This document shows, one piece after another, positions 17,669 through 32,600 of a stretch of 64,000 nucleotides of DNA. The stretch is from contig AJFK01000980.1 in NCBI GenBank assembly GCA_000467715.1, positions 1 to 64,000 on the forward strand. The letters are read 5' to 3'. This stretch comes from Hysterium pulicare CBS 123377 (lineage: Eukaryota > Ascomycota > Dothideomycetes > Hysteriales > Hysteriaceae). Positions within the stretch are counted from its first letter, which is position 1. The number at the start of each line of letters is the position of its first letter. The translations under genes were made by a program, and so were the position numbers. Under the pieces are notes generated by a model that made no database searches, was not told the DNA's origin, and was given only the letters and a program-made list of their open reading frames with translations.

Positions 17669-20600
17669 ATGCTTCCCGAGCCGAACATTGCATTATCAAT
17701 TCTGAACAAATATCCTGCACTGGTCGACGGTCCACAGCTTCTTCATGGATTGATTCAGGCGTCGCATGGAGGAAACGACTGTGCGGTTGAATCTCTCCAA
17801 AATGGAGAAAGGAGAAAATTGTCGTATGAATCTTTGCATGTCCTGAGCGATTCACTCGCAGGGAAGGTTCGCCATGCGCTGCTCGACCTGGAGGCCACCT
17901 CTGTGGTGGTTCCAGTATTGTTACCACAGTCCCCGGAGCTTTATATCGCGCTCCTAGCTATTCTAAAAGCTGGGGGAGCGTTTTGTCCTTTGGGTCTAGA
18001 TGCTCCAGAGGACCGTCTTAAGTTCATTTTACACGATGTGAAAGCACGGGTATTGATCACGAACTCTAACTTCCAATCGAGGATTCCATATTCAGAAGAC
18101 ATCAAAGTATTGGTAATCGATCATGAACTGCTTCAGAATGGTGGCAAAGCGAGTCTGAGAGAGGTTCGCGTACAGCCGGATGATTTGGCCTACGTACTCT
18201 ACACTTCGGGGTCAACCGGTTTACCCAAGGCAGTCAGCATGCCTCATCGGGCTGTTTCCCAAAGCCTCCTAGCTCATGATCGACATATTCCACATTTCTC
18301 GCGCTTCCTCCAGTTCGCTGCTCCAACTTTCGATGTTTCCATTTTCGAAATTTTCTTTCCCCTTTCCAGAAGAAGAACAATCATTTGTTGCGATCGTTCC
18401 GAGATGCTCAACGATCTACCGGGAATCATTAGAAAGATGGAAGTTGATGCTGCTGAACTTACACCTACAGTCGTGAGCAATTTGCTACATGGCCGGAAGA
18501 GCGTTCCAGGACTGAAATTACTTCTAACTATTGGAGAAATGCTTACACGACCAATTGTGGATGAGTTTGGAGGAACTGCTGAGCAGAAGAGTATTTTATG
18601 GGGAATGTATGGCCCTACTGAAGCTGCCATCCACTGTACGCTGCAGCCAAGCTTTCAAAGTAGCTACACTGTGGGTAACATTGGCTTTCCTCTAGATACT
18701 GTATCGGTATTTATCGTTGCCCCTTCCGATAAAGACTATGCCTCGACCCTATTGGAAGTTCTACCGATCGGACAAATAGGGGAATTAGTTGTTGGCGGTC
18801 CGCAGATTGCTAAGGAATATCTCAACCGGCGTGAACTCACTTCCTCTGCGTTTGTACAGCATGAAGAGTTTGGCTATGTTTATCGAACAGGCGACAAGGC
18901 CAGAGTTCTTCCGAATGGATCTATCGAATGCCTCGGCCGTATCGTGTCTGGCCAAGTCAAGTTACGAGGTCAGCGGGTTGAACTGGCCGAGATAGAGAAA
19001 GTAATCTCCGACCTCGAAGGGTGCCGCAGCGTCGTCGTGAGTATCATTGAGGATAATCTTACGGCATTTTGTGTTGTAGATCCCCGTTTGGTTTCAAAAG
19101 AGGTTGTGATGGGCAAGTGTAAACGATGGCTCCCGACTTATATGATCCCTTCTGAAATCATCTTCCTCCCGAGGATGCCGCAATTACCTTCTGGAAAAAT
19201 CGATAAGCAAGGATTGGAGCAGCATTACTTCCACGAAAGGTCTGCTATCGACGCTGCTGGTATCAAGCCCGTTGATGAAGCCGAAGGGAACATTCTCAAC
19301 ATCATGCAACGTGCGTTGAACCGCAACATCTCGTCGAAAACAGTGTTAGCTTCCGCTGGCTTGGATTCACTTCGTGCAATTCAGATTGCATCATTGTTGA
19401 GAACCGCTGGCTATTCTTTGGGAGCTGTTGATGTCCTCTCTGCTTATGATTTTGAAACGCTACGTGCATCTTGCGAATCCAAACAAAAGAAGGAAGCACC
19501 TGTGTCACCGAACTCATACGACTCATTCAAAAATGCTGCTCTGAGAATCCGAGAAGTGAAGGAGTGCAAATCTCACATTGTAGATATTATCCCTTGCACA
19601 CCTCTACAAGAAGCAATGCTCGCAGAGAGCGTGATACGACCTGACGCTTATTGTAATTGGGTTGAGATCGAGTTCTCGACTTCGTTCACGTTCTCAGAAA
19701 TCAGGGGCTTTCTACAAACCTTAGCGGCCAAGAATGAGATATTACGGTCCGGGTTTTGTATTGCTTCAACATCGACAAGTTCTTTTGCACAGATCATCTG
19801 GATGGAATTGAAAAGTACCCAAATCAGGGAAGTCACCAGCTTCTCTCGAAAGTACTCGCTCGGGTCAACGCAATCCTTACTTCAGCCGTTGACAGCCCAA
19901 GTCAATATAGCTTTAGAAAAGCCACGCGTGCTCTTCCAAATTCCTCATGCTCTGTATGACGGCTGGTCTTTCGACTTGTTTCTACGTGACTTGAGCAACA
20001 TTGCTACCTGTACAGCAATACCTGATCGTCCACAGTTTCGCGAGGTGGTGAACTACTACTATACGATTCGAAATCAGGAAGAATTTGAACTCTCAAGAGC
20101 GTATTGGGCACATATACTCCGGGGGTATTACCCAACACCTCTTCCAAATTTCAATGGTAGACTTGTGACTACTCGCGGGCTTCGCTCTATGTCGGGGATT
20201 TGCGACGTCAATCTAAAGGCTTTGCAATCTCGAGCATTTGATTTGAGAATAAACCCTCAAGTCTTCTTCCAAGCGGCTCTTGCATGCCTACTAGGCTCGT
20301 ACCTAGGTACAGTCGATGTCGTCTTTGGGACTGTCACGTCAGGTAGGACTATCCCCGTCACGGGTATTGACGAAATTTCTGGACCGTGTATTGCTTCTCT
20401 CCCCCTCCGCGTCAATCTATCCGATTCTCGGACTTTTGCGGCCCTTTTGGAACACGTCCAGACTTCGAACCGAGCTATGCTAGAACACTCCGCCTTGCCT
20501 TTGCGGGATATTAAGAAGGCCTGTAATTTGAGTTCAGGCATTGGTCTTTTCGACATTCTCTTCGTCTGGCAGGAGTCCCTTCTGACTTCTGAAACACAAG

Positions 20601-23600
20601 CGAAGCCAGTCAAGATAATCGATAGTGCTGACGATCTGGAATTCAAGCTCACCATAGAGTTCGAGCCACGTGAACGATCTATCCGACATAACATGACCTA
20701 TGATCCATCCATCATTCCTGAGAAACAGTTAAGAGTTCTGTCACAGCAACTTGACGAGCTTGTTAACCATTTAATCTACAAGAATGACCTTATTGAGATT
20801 GCGACTATCGGGAAGATTCTAACTCCTCAAAGTCTTTCGATCGTAAATCCCCATCCCAAGAAGGCAAGCTTTGATCATGGCCCCGCGCATGCTATAGAAG
20901 GATGGGCTCGGCAGCATCCCACGAGGCCTGCAATTGTGTTTGGCGCGATATCTCGAGGCGTAATGAAGGAAATTGAAAGCATCACATATGCTAGCTTAAA
21001 TGCTCGCGCAAATCAACTGGCAAATGCCCTACTGCGGTCTGGGCTATCCAACAATCAACTGATCTGTGTATTAATGGACAAATCCGTGAACCTTTACATT
21101 TCTATCCTGGCTATTATGAAGCTGGGCTTAGGCTACCTTCCAATAACACCAGGAACTCCCTTGGAAAGAATAACGAGAATTCTGGCAGAATCACGGGTAT
21201 ATGTTTGCGTCAGTGAGACGACTTTCTCTGCGCCTTTACGACGGAAAGGAACATACAAGGTCCTAGACCTGGATACGCTTGATCTTACGAAGTATGCCGA
21301 CAAAAATATCAAGAACAAATTCAACGAATCTAATCTCGCATATGCTGTCTTTACCTCTGGCAGTACTGGCACTCCGAAAGGCGTACTTGTGACCCAACAC
21401 AACCTCCTGAGCAACCTCCGTATACTCGCTGATCTCTACCCCGTTTCGGAAGGGTCGAGGCTGCTTCAATCCTGTTCGCAAGCATTTGACGTATCCGTGT
21501 TCGAGATTTTCTTTACTTGGTACACCGGGATGTGTCTGTGCTCTGCGACGAAAGACGACCTTTTCTACAACTTGGAGCACGCAATAAACAATCTCGAGAT
21601 CACTCATTTGAGCCTTACACCAACCGTTGCTGCGCTTGTCAATCCAAGGAATGTACCAAAAGTGCGGTTTCTTGTAACAGCCGGAGAAGCACTTACCGAG
21701 CATGTCAGGCGGCAGTGGGCTGGAAGAGGCTTATTCCAGGGTTTGTTCCATGAAAATCTCGTTGTCTACTTCGTTCTAACAAGTCTACAGGCTACGGACC
21801 TTCAGAGACCACCAACATCTGCACCATCAAGATCAACGTCACGTTAAGCGACGCAATAAACAACATTGGTCCGCCTTTGGAGAATACATCCGCCTTCATT
21901 CTTCAACCTGAAAGCAATATACTCATTCCTCGAGGCGGAATAGGCGAGCTCTGCTTTGGTGGCGATCAAGTCTGCCGTGGATACCTCAACATGCCCAAGC
22001 TAACGGCTGAGAAATTTTTAGACCACCCAAAATATGGGCGGATCTACCGTAGTGGTGACCTTGGGCAGATGCTTCCCGATGATTCAATACTATTCATTGG
22101 ACGTACAGATGATCAAGTCAAGATACGAGGTCAGCGAGTGGAATTGGGCGAAATCAACTCCTGCATTCTGGATTGTGAAGGCGTCCACGATTGCACCTGC
22201 GTTCTGATCGAACGTCAAGATGGCTCGCTGGGACTTATTACATTCTGGGTGCCGTCGGGCCATAAATCCGGTGACTTTGAAGTCCTTTCCGCGGACAGCT
22301 ATGTGTCGTTGATCTCAGAATTATTCGAGACGTTGACCTCTAAGTTACCCACTTACATGCTTCCAGCGAACTTAATACCTATTACGAGCATCCCAATGAC
22401 ACATCAGTCTAAAGTCGACAAACGTCGGCTAGCTTCTACATTCCAGGATCTATCACAAGGCTATCTAGAAGCAGTAGCTTCACGCTCTTCCATGGATTCT
22501 GCTGGGCCGGGTAATATGTCGGGTATTGAAATGGAAATCGCTCGAGTTCTCTCGCAAACTACTGGGATTCCAAAATCGGACATCCAGCAGAACACATCTT
22601 TCTTTAGTCTTGGTTTGGACTCCATATCTGCCATATCATTCTCAAGTCTCCTGAGGCAGTCTCGCATTGCCGATACCTCTGTCTCGACTATCCTCCAAAA
22701 TCCCACGCTCTCACGCCTATCATCCAAGATAGAAGAGAAACGCGCGAAATCTGACCCCATAGAAGATAAAGTCAGCGCAGATGTTCAGCACATCCTGCGT
22801 GCAGAGTGCATCTCTCAGATCCGTTCCGAGTTTCGAGATCATGGAAAACAAGTCGAGAAAATTCTGCCATGCACATCCTTGCAAGAAGCTATGCTTTCTA
22901 GGATCTCTTCAGCCACAGCGTCTGCTTACTATAACGCGATGGTCTTTGATGTTGCTGGAAATATGGCCCATCTTCGAGAATGCTGGACGAGCATGTTTCA
23001 AAGACACGAGATCCTCCGAACTTGTTTCATACCTACCGACGACCCAGCATATGCATTTGCTCAAGTAGTCATTCCATATCAGCCACCCCAATGGGATGAT
23101 TTAAGATCAGATGGCAGCGACCTAGAAAGTGTCGTTCAACGATACGTTCAATCAATCCTACCGACCTTTTCGCATCCATACCAACCACCTGTGCGACTTG
23201 CCACTCTCAGTACTACCGAGTCAGTTGCGCTAATCTTTTGCTGTCACCATGCCGTCTATGATGGAGTTGCGATTTCGCAATTGCTAGAGGAGATAGAGCA
23301 AACTTACAAAGGCGTTAAATTACCTCCACCCGTATCATACGACCCCTATTTGTCATTCATGGTATCACAGGACCTCGAAGAGGCGGATCAATTCTGGGGA
23401 GACTTCCTGAAGGGCTTTGAGCCGTCTTTCTTCCCTGACCTAAAAGGTGAATCGCAAGTCTCCAATCCAAGATCCGCCAGCTATGCGTCAGTCACACAGA
23501 CTCTTCAATCGCCATTGAATGACGTCTTAGAAGCTTGTAAACAGTCTTCTGTATCACTACTATCCATGACGCAAGCGGTTTGGGCTAAACTTCTGCACTT

Positions 23601-26600
23601 TTACCTGGGTGAAGATGATATATGCTTCGGTAATGTGATGAGTGGACGTATTCTTCCAGTCGATAACCTAGACCGTCTGGTTGCACCTTGTTTTAATACA
23701 ATTCCATTACGTCTGCAGTTCGACTTTGGAAAGAGTAACATGAACTTGATCCAAATACTGCATGATATCAACGTTAAGTTGACCCAATTCCAACTGACAC
23801 CACTCCGGCGTATCCAAACGAGGATCGTGCCGGATGGAGGTCGCCTGTTTGATACTTTGTTCATCCTACAACAACCCAACCGCAAGCTCGATGATACTAT
23901 CTGGACGTTAGAGAAAGATTCTGGGGAAATGGATGTCAGTATATCTACATTACTTAACGCTTGTTGCTGACTTCCAATCAGGTACCGATCGTATGTGAGA
24001 TATCGCAAGATACTTTGGAGAATGTGCTGCGAATAACGCTTCATTACGACTGGTCAGTCTTGAACATCTTCATAATGACATTATCTTATATTGACTAATG
24101 ACAACTAGCTCAATTGTTTCGAATGATGGTGCGAAAATCATCACCGAGACATTCAGCTACGCGCTCATCTCCTGTGTGCACTTCCCACATGCACCAGCCG
24201 TGGATACGGTTGATTTCCCATCGACTTTGCTATCTAATTTCAACATGGAATTCTCTCCTCTCGAGACACCTAGTGGTCCTCTACTCCACTCCGCATTCCA
24301 ACACAACGCCATTACTCACAGCGATAGCAGTGCTCTCGACTTTCAACATGGAGATGGCAAGCGAACTGTATGGACTTTCCAAGAGCTTAATGAACGCTCA
24401 AACATGATTGCTCATGCACTAATCGAGTGGCAAATTGGGTGTGAAGATGTCATTCCCATCTGCATGGATAAATGCCCTCAGTTTTATGCCAGCATGCTTG
24501 GAATCCTTAAGGCCGGAGCTGCATTTACGCCCTTCCATCCAGATCTCCCCGATGCGCGCAAAAAGCTGATGCTCTCTGAACTCCAACCAAAGATGGTACT
24601 TTGCGTGAATGACAACTCAGTCTTATGGTGCGGAAACGTAAGGGCACTCAACGTCACTACATTGGCAAACTATCCGGTTGACAACCCTACAATTCCTGGA
24701 TTGACACCGACAAACCTAGCATATTGCTTGTATACTTCAGGCTCAACCGGCAAGCCCAAAGCTGTCAGTATGGAACATCGCTGTCCAATCCAGACAATTG
24801 AGAGTTCCAGGGCTCTATTACCGTGGGCACATGACTCGCGGCTCCTTCAGTACGCCGCAATCACGTTTGATATGTGTTACTATGACTGCTTTCTGGCTTG
24901 GTCGTTTGGGTTCTGTCTTTGTGCTGCCGACCAAGGCACCATGCTGAACAACCTTAATAATGTGATCAATTCGATGGACGTATCATTACTGGACTTGACT
25001 CCATCTATCGCGGCTAGTGTTTCGAAAAGCTGCGTGCCCAACGTCCAATATATATACTGCATTGGAGAGCCTATGCGTCAAGAAATAGTGAACGGATGGG
25101 AAGGCCAGTGTGTCAATTCATACGGCCCTACTGAAGCCGCGTTCTGCTGTACAATCTTCCCAGCCGAAAGGAACACCAGAACTACGGTCATCGGCAAACC
25201 ATTTCCAACGACTTCCTTCACTGTTTTCCCTAAGAACGGACAGCAGACCTTGCCCAAGCTCAGTGTTGGCGAATTGCATATTGGTGGTGCTCAAATAGCA
25301 AGAGGATACTATGGCAATGAAGAGCTCACAAAGTCCAGATTCATTCAAACTAATGGTCAACGGCTTTACAAGAGCGGGGATATGGTTCGAATGCTATCGA
25401 ATGGAAACTTCGAATTCGTTGGTCGCGCAGATGACCAAGTGAAGATTCGAGGTCTCCGAGTAGAACTGGGAGAGATTAATCATGTCATCCAAGACTCAAT
25501 TGAACAGGTATCGACTGTGTCGACACAGATTTTCAAGAAAACAGCACAAGCTAAAGACCAGCTTGTGGCTTTCCTGGTGACTCGAAATCCCCCGAATAAC
25601 GAAGACACGGAAAATATAAAGACGTATGCCCGACAGTGTGCGATGAAACATCTGCCATCGTACATGGTGCCTCAATTCTACATATGCATCGATCAGATTC
25701 CATTGTCCCAAGCAGGCAAGGTAGACAAAAATGCTTTAATGCAAATTTTCAGAAGCTCAACGGAAATACATTCGGAGGGGCGTCAAACCATGGTGAATGA
25801 AATGGAGGAGTTCACGGATGTTGAAAATGAGATCCGAACTGTGTTCTCCAAGCTGTCACAAACTCGTTCCGAGCAAATTCACCGACATACAACCATCTAT
25901 CAGCTAGGACTGGATAGTATCAGTGCTGTTCAGATCGCAACCGCCCTTAGAAGAAAAGGCTTTACTGCGTCTGCAACCGACGTATTGAGGAATCCTAGCT
26001 GTAGTGATCTCGCATCGAAGTTGCAAGAGGCAATCAGCGTACCGGGGCCTCAAAATAGGTATTTTGACTTTGAATCGTTCGAAAATCGATATCGCTCGGA
26101 TATTTGCAACTCCTTAGCGATTGACTCAAAAACAGTTGAAGCCATACGGCCTTGCTCTCCTTTGCAGAATGGCATCATCTCCCAGTTTGCCCAAAGAGAA
26201 GGTCGTGTCTACTTCAATTATCTTCAACTTGAGCTCCAAAGAGATGTCAGCGTATCAAAACTTCGTACGGCTTGGCAAAGAACTATGGAAACGCACCAGA
26301 TGTTGCGGACTGGATTCGCAAATATCAAAGATAATCGATATCCGTTCGCGATGATTCATTATACTCCTGCCCGGGCAGAGCTTCCTTGGAAGGAGGTTAA
26401 AGAAACGAACCTCACCGAACGAGTCATTGAGAACTGGCTCCAAGAGTCCGGACTTCAAGCATTAAATAATCTACACGAACCACCTTGGCGCATTTTGCTT
26501 GAGAATGGAGATCGTAAATGCATTCATTTAGCGATTCTACACGCCCTTTACGATGCTCAAAGCCTACAAGCCATCTTTCAGGATGTTATCGCTGCTTTCC

Positions 26601-29600
26601 AAGGCTTTCAACTCCAGTCACCGCAACAAGTGGAGCTAGTGCTCGGAGAAATACTGACACTCAGTAACACTGATGACCTGAAAAGGCGTGGCTTCTGGGA
26701 ACAGTTGGGTCAAGGCGCGGTTCCTACACGTTTTCCCAACATGTCTCCCCTCCGAGCCCAGACTTCGCCTCCCTCGGTGCTTTCCAAGCATTGTACAAAG
26801 TCTATGGCAGAGCTTGATCACGGATGCCGTAAATCGAACGTCTCGCTCCAAGCGGTAGGGATAGCCAGTTGGATGTCCATACTCTCTGCTTATACAGGCG
26901 AGTCCTCAGTCGTATGTGGAGTCGTTCTGTCCGGCCGTACTTCCGAAGCTGCCAGTAAAGCTGTGTTCCCATGCATCACTACCGTGCCCTTCATCTGTCG
27001 GACTGATCAAGACAAACGCACATTGCTTGATGAAATCATGTCCTTGAGCGCTCTTGTTCAAGACCATCAATTCGTTCCACTGAATGACATACAACGACTG
27101 ATGGGTCACCCTGGCGAGAAGTCATTTGACTCTATATTTGCTTACCAGAAAATGCCAGATAGTAAAGGGGTGTATGAATTTTGGAAAATTGTAGATGAAC
27201 AGGCGGCCGTCGACGTAAGTTACCCAAAAGAGTCTTCTAGGCCGCGCTAACTTGACCAGTATCCCATCTCGATCGAATTGGAACCACTTGGCAATCAGCT
27301 TCAACTGCGTCTAACATACCTACCGCATTTAGTACCACGAGAGCAAGCAGTAATTCTTCTTGAACAACTCGATCAACTCTTGAATGACTTTATCTTTCTT
27401 GAAGAGGACACAATGAACTATGACGCACTCCTCTACTCCATCACTCCGCCGAAAGAAATCAGCCTGCCTTCTCAGATCAACCTCTTACATGAGTTTGTAG
27501 AGTCCAGTTCACAAAAATACCCCGATCGAATTGCATTCGAATTTGCCACTGCGCTACACCACGGCAAATACACAAGTCAGTACTGGACATACAAGCAGCT
27601 TGACGAAGAAGGCAACAAGATAGCTCATCTCTTGCAAAATCATAATATCCTTCCCGGAAACCTAATCGGTGTATGCTTTGACAAGTGCCCGGAGGCATCG
27701 TTCGCTATGCTCGGCGTGCTCAAGGCCGGATGTGCCTTTGTCGCCCTGGACCCCGCTGCTCCTAGCGCAAGGAGAAATTTCATTACAAGAGACTCGGGAG
27801 CTCATTTGGTTCTTTCCATGAAGGCTCAGTCCAATGATCTAGGGGAAAATATCGAGATCCCCATTATCAACCTTGATGAAACAGATGTCGCAACCTTACT
27901 GAAAACAAAGCCGAGGTTGCAAAGTTCAATCTCACCTCAAGATCGAAGCTACTGTCTTTATACGTCAGGTACCACTGGAACTCCTAAAGGCTGCGAGCTT
28001 ACCCACGAGAACGCCGTCCAAGCTATGTTGTCCTTCCAACGACTCTTTGCCAACCACTGGGATTTGGACTCTCGATGGCTCCAATTTGCCTCCTTTCACT
28101 TCGATGTTTCAGTGTTAGAGCAGTATTGGAGCTGGTCTGTAGGCATTCGGGTTGTCTCAGCGCCAAGGGATCTAATATTCGAAGATCTAGCAGCATCCAT
28201 CCGAACATTAGGCATCACGCATATTGACTTGACGCCAAGCTTGGCAAGAATCTTACATCCAGATGATGTCCCAAGTCTCTGCAAAGGTGTTTTTATCACT
28301 GGCGGTGAACAGCTTAAGCAAGAAATCCTTGATCTTTGGGGCCCGAAAGGTGTCATCTATAATGGATACGGGCCAACAGAGGCAACCATTGGAGTAACAA
28401 TGTATCCCAGAGTGCCAAAAAATGGGAAGCCTTCCAATATAGGCCCTCAGTTCGACAACGTCGGCTCATATGTCTTAAAGCCAAACTCTGATATACCAGT
28501 GCTGAGAGGCGCCATCGGAGAGCTATGCGTTTCTGGCAAGCTTGTCGGCAAAGGCTATCTCAATCGACCGGAGCTAACAAAAGAACGATTCCCGTACCTT
28601 GAAAGATTTAAAGAACGAGTATATCGAACAGGTGACTTGGTCCGAGTCTTACACGACAACTCATTTGACTTCCTCGGACGAGCCGATGACCAAGTCAAAC
28701 TTCGAGGCCAGAGGTTAGAGATAGGGGAGATCAATTCAGTAATCAAGCAAGCAGCAAATGGCATCCTAGATGTAACAACTTTAGTTTTGAAACATCCGAA
28801 ACAGCAGAAGGAGCAGCTTATTGCCTTTATTGTCGCGAAGTCTTCATCATCGGGGCCTACACCAACGCCACGCATTGTGCTGAAACAAACTGCAGAGCTC
28901 GTCGCGGCGAAAGAAGCATGCCAAGATAAGCTACCTAATTATATGGTACCAACGCATTTTGTCGCGTTGACTGCTATGCCTCTATCAGCGAACAATAAAG
29001 CTGATGCTAGAAAGCTGATAGACATGTATGGCGCCATTATAGTGGGAGATTTACAGTTTCTCTCCGGTTTGTCGATGGCTCACAACGAACCATGCTCCCC
29101 AGATGAAAACAAGATCAAAGAAGTTCTACAGGATACGACCAATATTGATTCGAAGGATATCACAAAGTCATCGAGCTTCTTCGAACTAGGTCTCGATTCG
29201 GTATCAGTTATTGGGTTCTCGAAGAGACTTAAGGAAGCTGGGTTTAGTAAAGCAAAGGCATCATTAGTAATGAAACGTAAGTTCTGGAAAAATGTGCTTC
29301 GAAAACTGACTGACGCCTGTAAATAGACACGTCAATAAGTCGTCTTGCAAAAGCGCTGAGGTCTGATGAGAAAGGTGCCTCGGAAGATCAGAGCTCAGTT
29401 CTAGCGGCTCAGCAATGGATCAATGCAATTCAACATCGGCACCGCCGTGAAGTCCTTCATTCATTGGGTTTAAAAGCTCAAGATGTCCAAGGCATAGCTC
29501 CTTGTACCCCGCTGCAGGAGGGAATGATTGCGAGGTCACTCAACAGTAACCAACCCTTATACTTCGGAGCCTTCCATATCAGAATTGCCGAAGATATCGA

Positions 29601-32600
29601 CGAATCCAGGCTGCGAGCTTCTTGGGAGCAGCTCTTTCAAGAAAGTCAGATATTGCGTACATACTTCTCGAACACGGAAGATGGGTACCTCCAGATTGCG
29701 CTTAAGCACCAGTCGCTTCCATGGGAAAGCCACAAAAATTCTCATCCCGAAGACATCAATGTTCATCTGAACGATTTGAAGAATAAATGGTGGGGCAAAA
29801 ATAAGGTCACGCTGAAAAGACCGTTCGAACTCGTTCTGGTAAAAGGTTCAAGGGAACAAATACTTGTCGTACACATCTTCCACGCATTGTACGATGGAAA
29901 CAGTCTAGCCATGATGTTCAAAGCAGTCGTAGATATCTACCACGGAAAATGGACCGGAAGTCCTGGGCCCCAATTTCAAGCCGTCCTTCCATATGGCCCT
30001 TTGCGGAGAGTTCCAAAAGCGCAGCAGTTCTGGGAGAACCATATTATCGAAAACAAATTTCGAGCATTTCCGCCTCTTGGAAACAGGTCAGATGAGAAAG
30101 CTACTGTTGTCACTCGCGAGCTCAAGGACCTTGCCAGCTACGAAGGGACGAGACGCAGGCTCAATGTCACGCCTCAAGCTATGGCCCAGGCTTGTTGGAT
30201 GGCAGTGCTCCAAAAATACATGATGGGATCCGTAACAATTGGAATGATAGTATCAGGACGATCAATTGATTTCGAAGAAGCCGATCGCATCATAGGCCCT
30301 TTGTTCAACACCATACCCTACCAATGTTCACTGCACCAAAACGAAACCTGGAGGTCCATCGTCAAGAAGTGCCACGATTTCAATGTTGCAGCTCAGCCGT
30401 ATCAACACACACCTCTTCGGGACATTATGAAGTGGTGTAAACGGAACCAAAATGAGCCTCTCTTTGACACACTTTTTGCGTACCAGAAAGCGACAGAAGG
30501 AACAGAAAATTGGTCCGACAACGACCTCTGGCAAATGGTCGATGATGAATCCTACCCTGACTATCCATTGGCATTTGAAGCTGAGCAGAGTTCTCAAGGA
30601 ACTCTAAAGGTCACTTTGGTGTCGCAGGGTCATATTTCGACCGAAAGAACGTCCATCAAGCTCCTGGATGAATTCGAGGCAGCCTTAGTTTCACTTTTGG
30701 AGAACCCGGATGCACTCGTCTCCCATTCTGCCATCGACTTCAATCAGTCGGAGGGTGAAACCAGTGTCCCAGTAAGGAATGAAATGATCATAGGTCCTCA
30801 AGATGATGTCAAAGACTTCGAATGGACGGAACAGTCATCTAAGGCACGAGAAGAGATTGCCAGACTGGCAGACATCGATTCAGAAGACATCAACGGGTAT
30901 ACCTCTATCTTCGAACTCGGGCTTGACAGTATTGACGCCATCAAGCTATCCTCAAAACTCAAAAGGCGAGGTATCAATTTGACGGTTGGTAACATTATGC
31001 GTGCTCTCACTATTTCCAATATGGTGCAACGGCTATCGACCCAGAGCGTCGGCGAAACGCAGAAGTCCTCAGAACGAGCACTCGAGTCACAAAAGAAGGT
31101 GTTGGAAAGTTACATTCGTCGAACTGATCTTGACATGGAAGACGTCGAATCCATTTTACCAGTAACACCACTTCAAGAAGCCATGGTCGCCGAAATGATA
31201 TCTTCGGATTTCACGAGATATTTCAACCACGACGTTCTCAAGTTGCATCCAACAACCGACTTGAGAAAACTAAGAAAAGCATGGTCGACGGTCGTGGAGA
31301 GCTCGCCTATACTTCGCACTTCGTTTGTAGAAGTAGATGATCCCAGCATTGATTCTTCCTTCGCACAGGTAGTCCATAAGTCCTCTGGCGTACCCTGGAA
31401 AGAGATCAATGTGAAGGAAAAACCAACGTTCGACGAATACTTTGAGCAAATCCGACAACAAGCTGCCGAGATCGATTACTCAGTTCCCCTGTTCAAGATA
31501 CTATGTGTGAACTGTCCAGACCAGACATATCTCATTCTATCGATCCCACACGCTCTCTACGACGGTACATCGCTCGAACTTCTTCATGAAGATGTGCACA
31601 ACGCACATACGAATGATTTCCAAGCACGACCCGCAAACGAGGGGGCATTGCAAGAAATACTGTCAGCATCTGGCTCTGAAGCTGCCTCCTTCTGGCAAGA
31701 CTACCTATCCGGCACCAAGAGCGTCTCGTTCCCCCGTAGACAAATCGATGAACAAAAGGCCAGCCGAGGCGTTCACCGAGAAGAGCGTAGCAGCAAGATT
31801 TCCCTCCACCTCCTCACTTTGTTTAGCAAACGCAACAATATCACGCTCCAAACTCTCGGTCAAACCATTTGGTCCCTCGCCCTCGCCTCTTACCTCCACA
31901 CTCTCGAGGTTGTTTTCGGTAGCGTTCTATCCGGTCGAGACAGTGACAAAATGGCTGATGTCCTTTTCCCTACCATGAACACAGTCACCATCCGGACAAT
32001 TCTGCATGGCACTCGTCGGGAGATGCTTCGCTATGTTCAAGATAACTTCGCAGGGATAAAACAATATCAACACTTCCCACTGCGTAAAGCGCAAGCGATG
32101 GCTGGAGCCCAGCAAAAGTCCTTTTTTGATACATTGTTCATTTATCAGAAACGACTTGAGGGAATCGCAAAGGAATCGGAGAGGTTGTATGAGTCCGTGG
32201 GAGGCCTCTCGGACGTTGAGTATCCAGTGTGTGTCGAGATGGAAGTTCTCGATGACGAGCTAGTATGGCGGTGTGCTTGTAAGGATGAAGTTCTCAGTGA
32301 CCAAGGGACCATGCAGTTGCTCGATTGTCTAGACGCAGTATTGAGAGAGATCATTGAACATCCTGATGCTCCTGCGATTACGGTCACAGCGCGCGGAATG
32401 AGTATCTGCGGTCTTCCACCCTTCGAAGACGGAAAGGATGACGTGCCAGAGGGTACGAGTAGTGTTCCCCCTCCCGAATCCGTATCTGCCAGTTATTCGT
32501 CATCTGCGACGGCTAAGAAAATCCGCGAGACTCTCGCCTTCGTGTCCAAAGTTCCAGAGGATGAAATCTCAGAGGATTTGACAATTTTCCACATTGGCCT

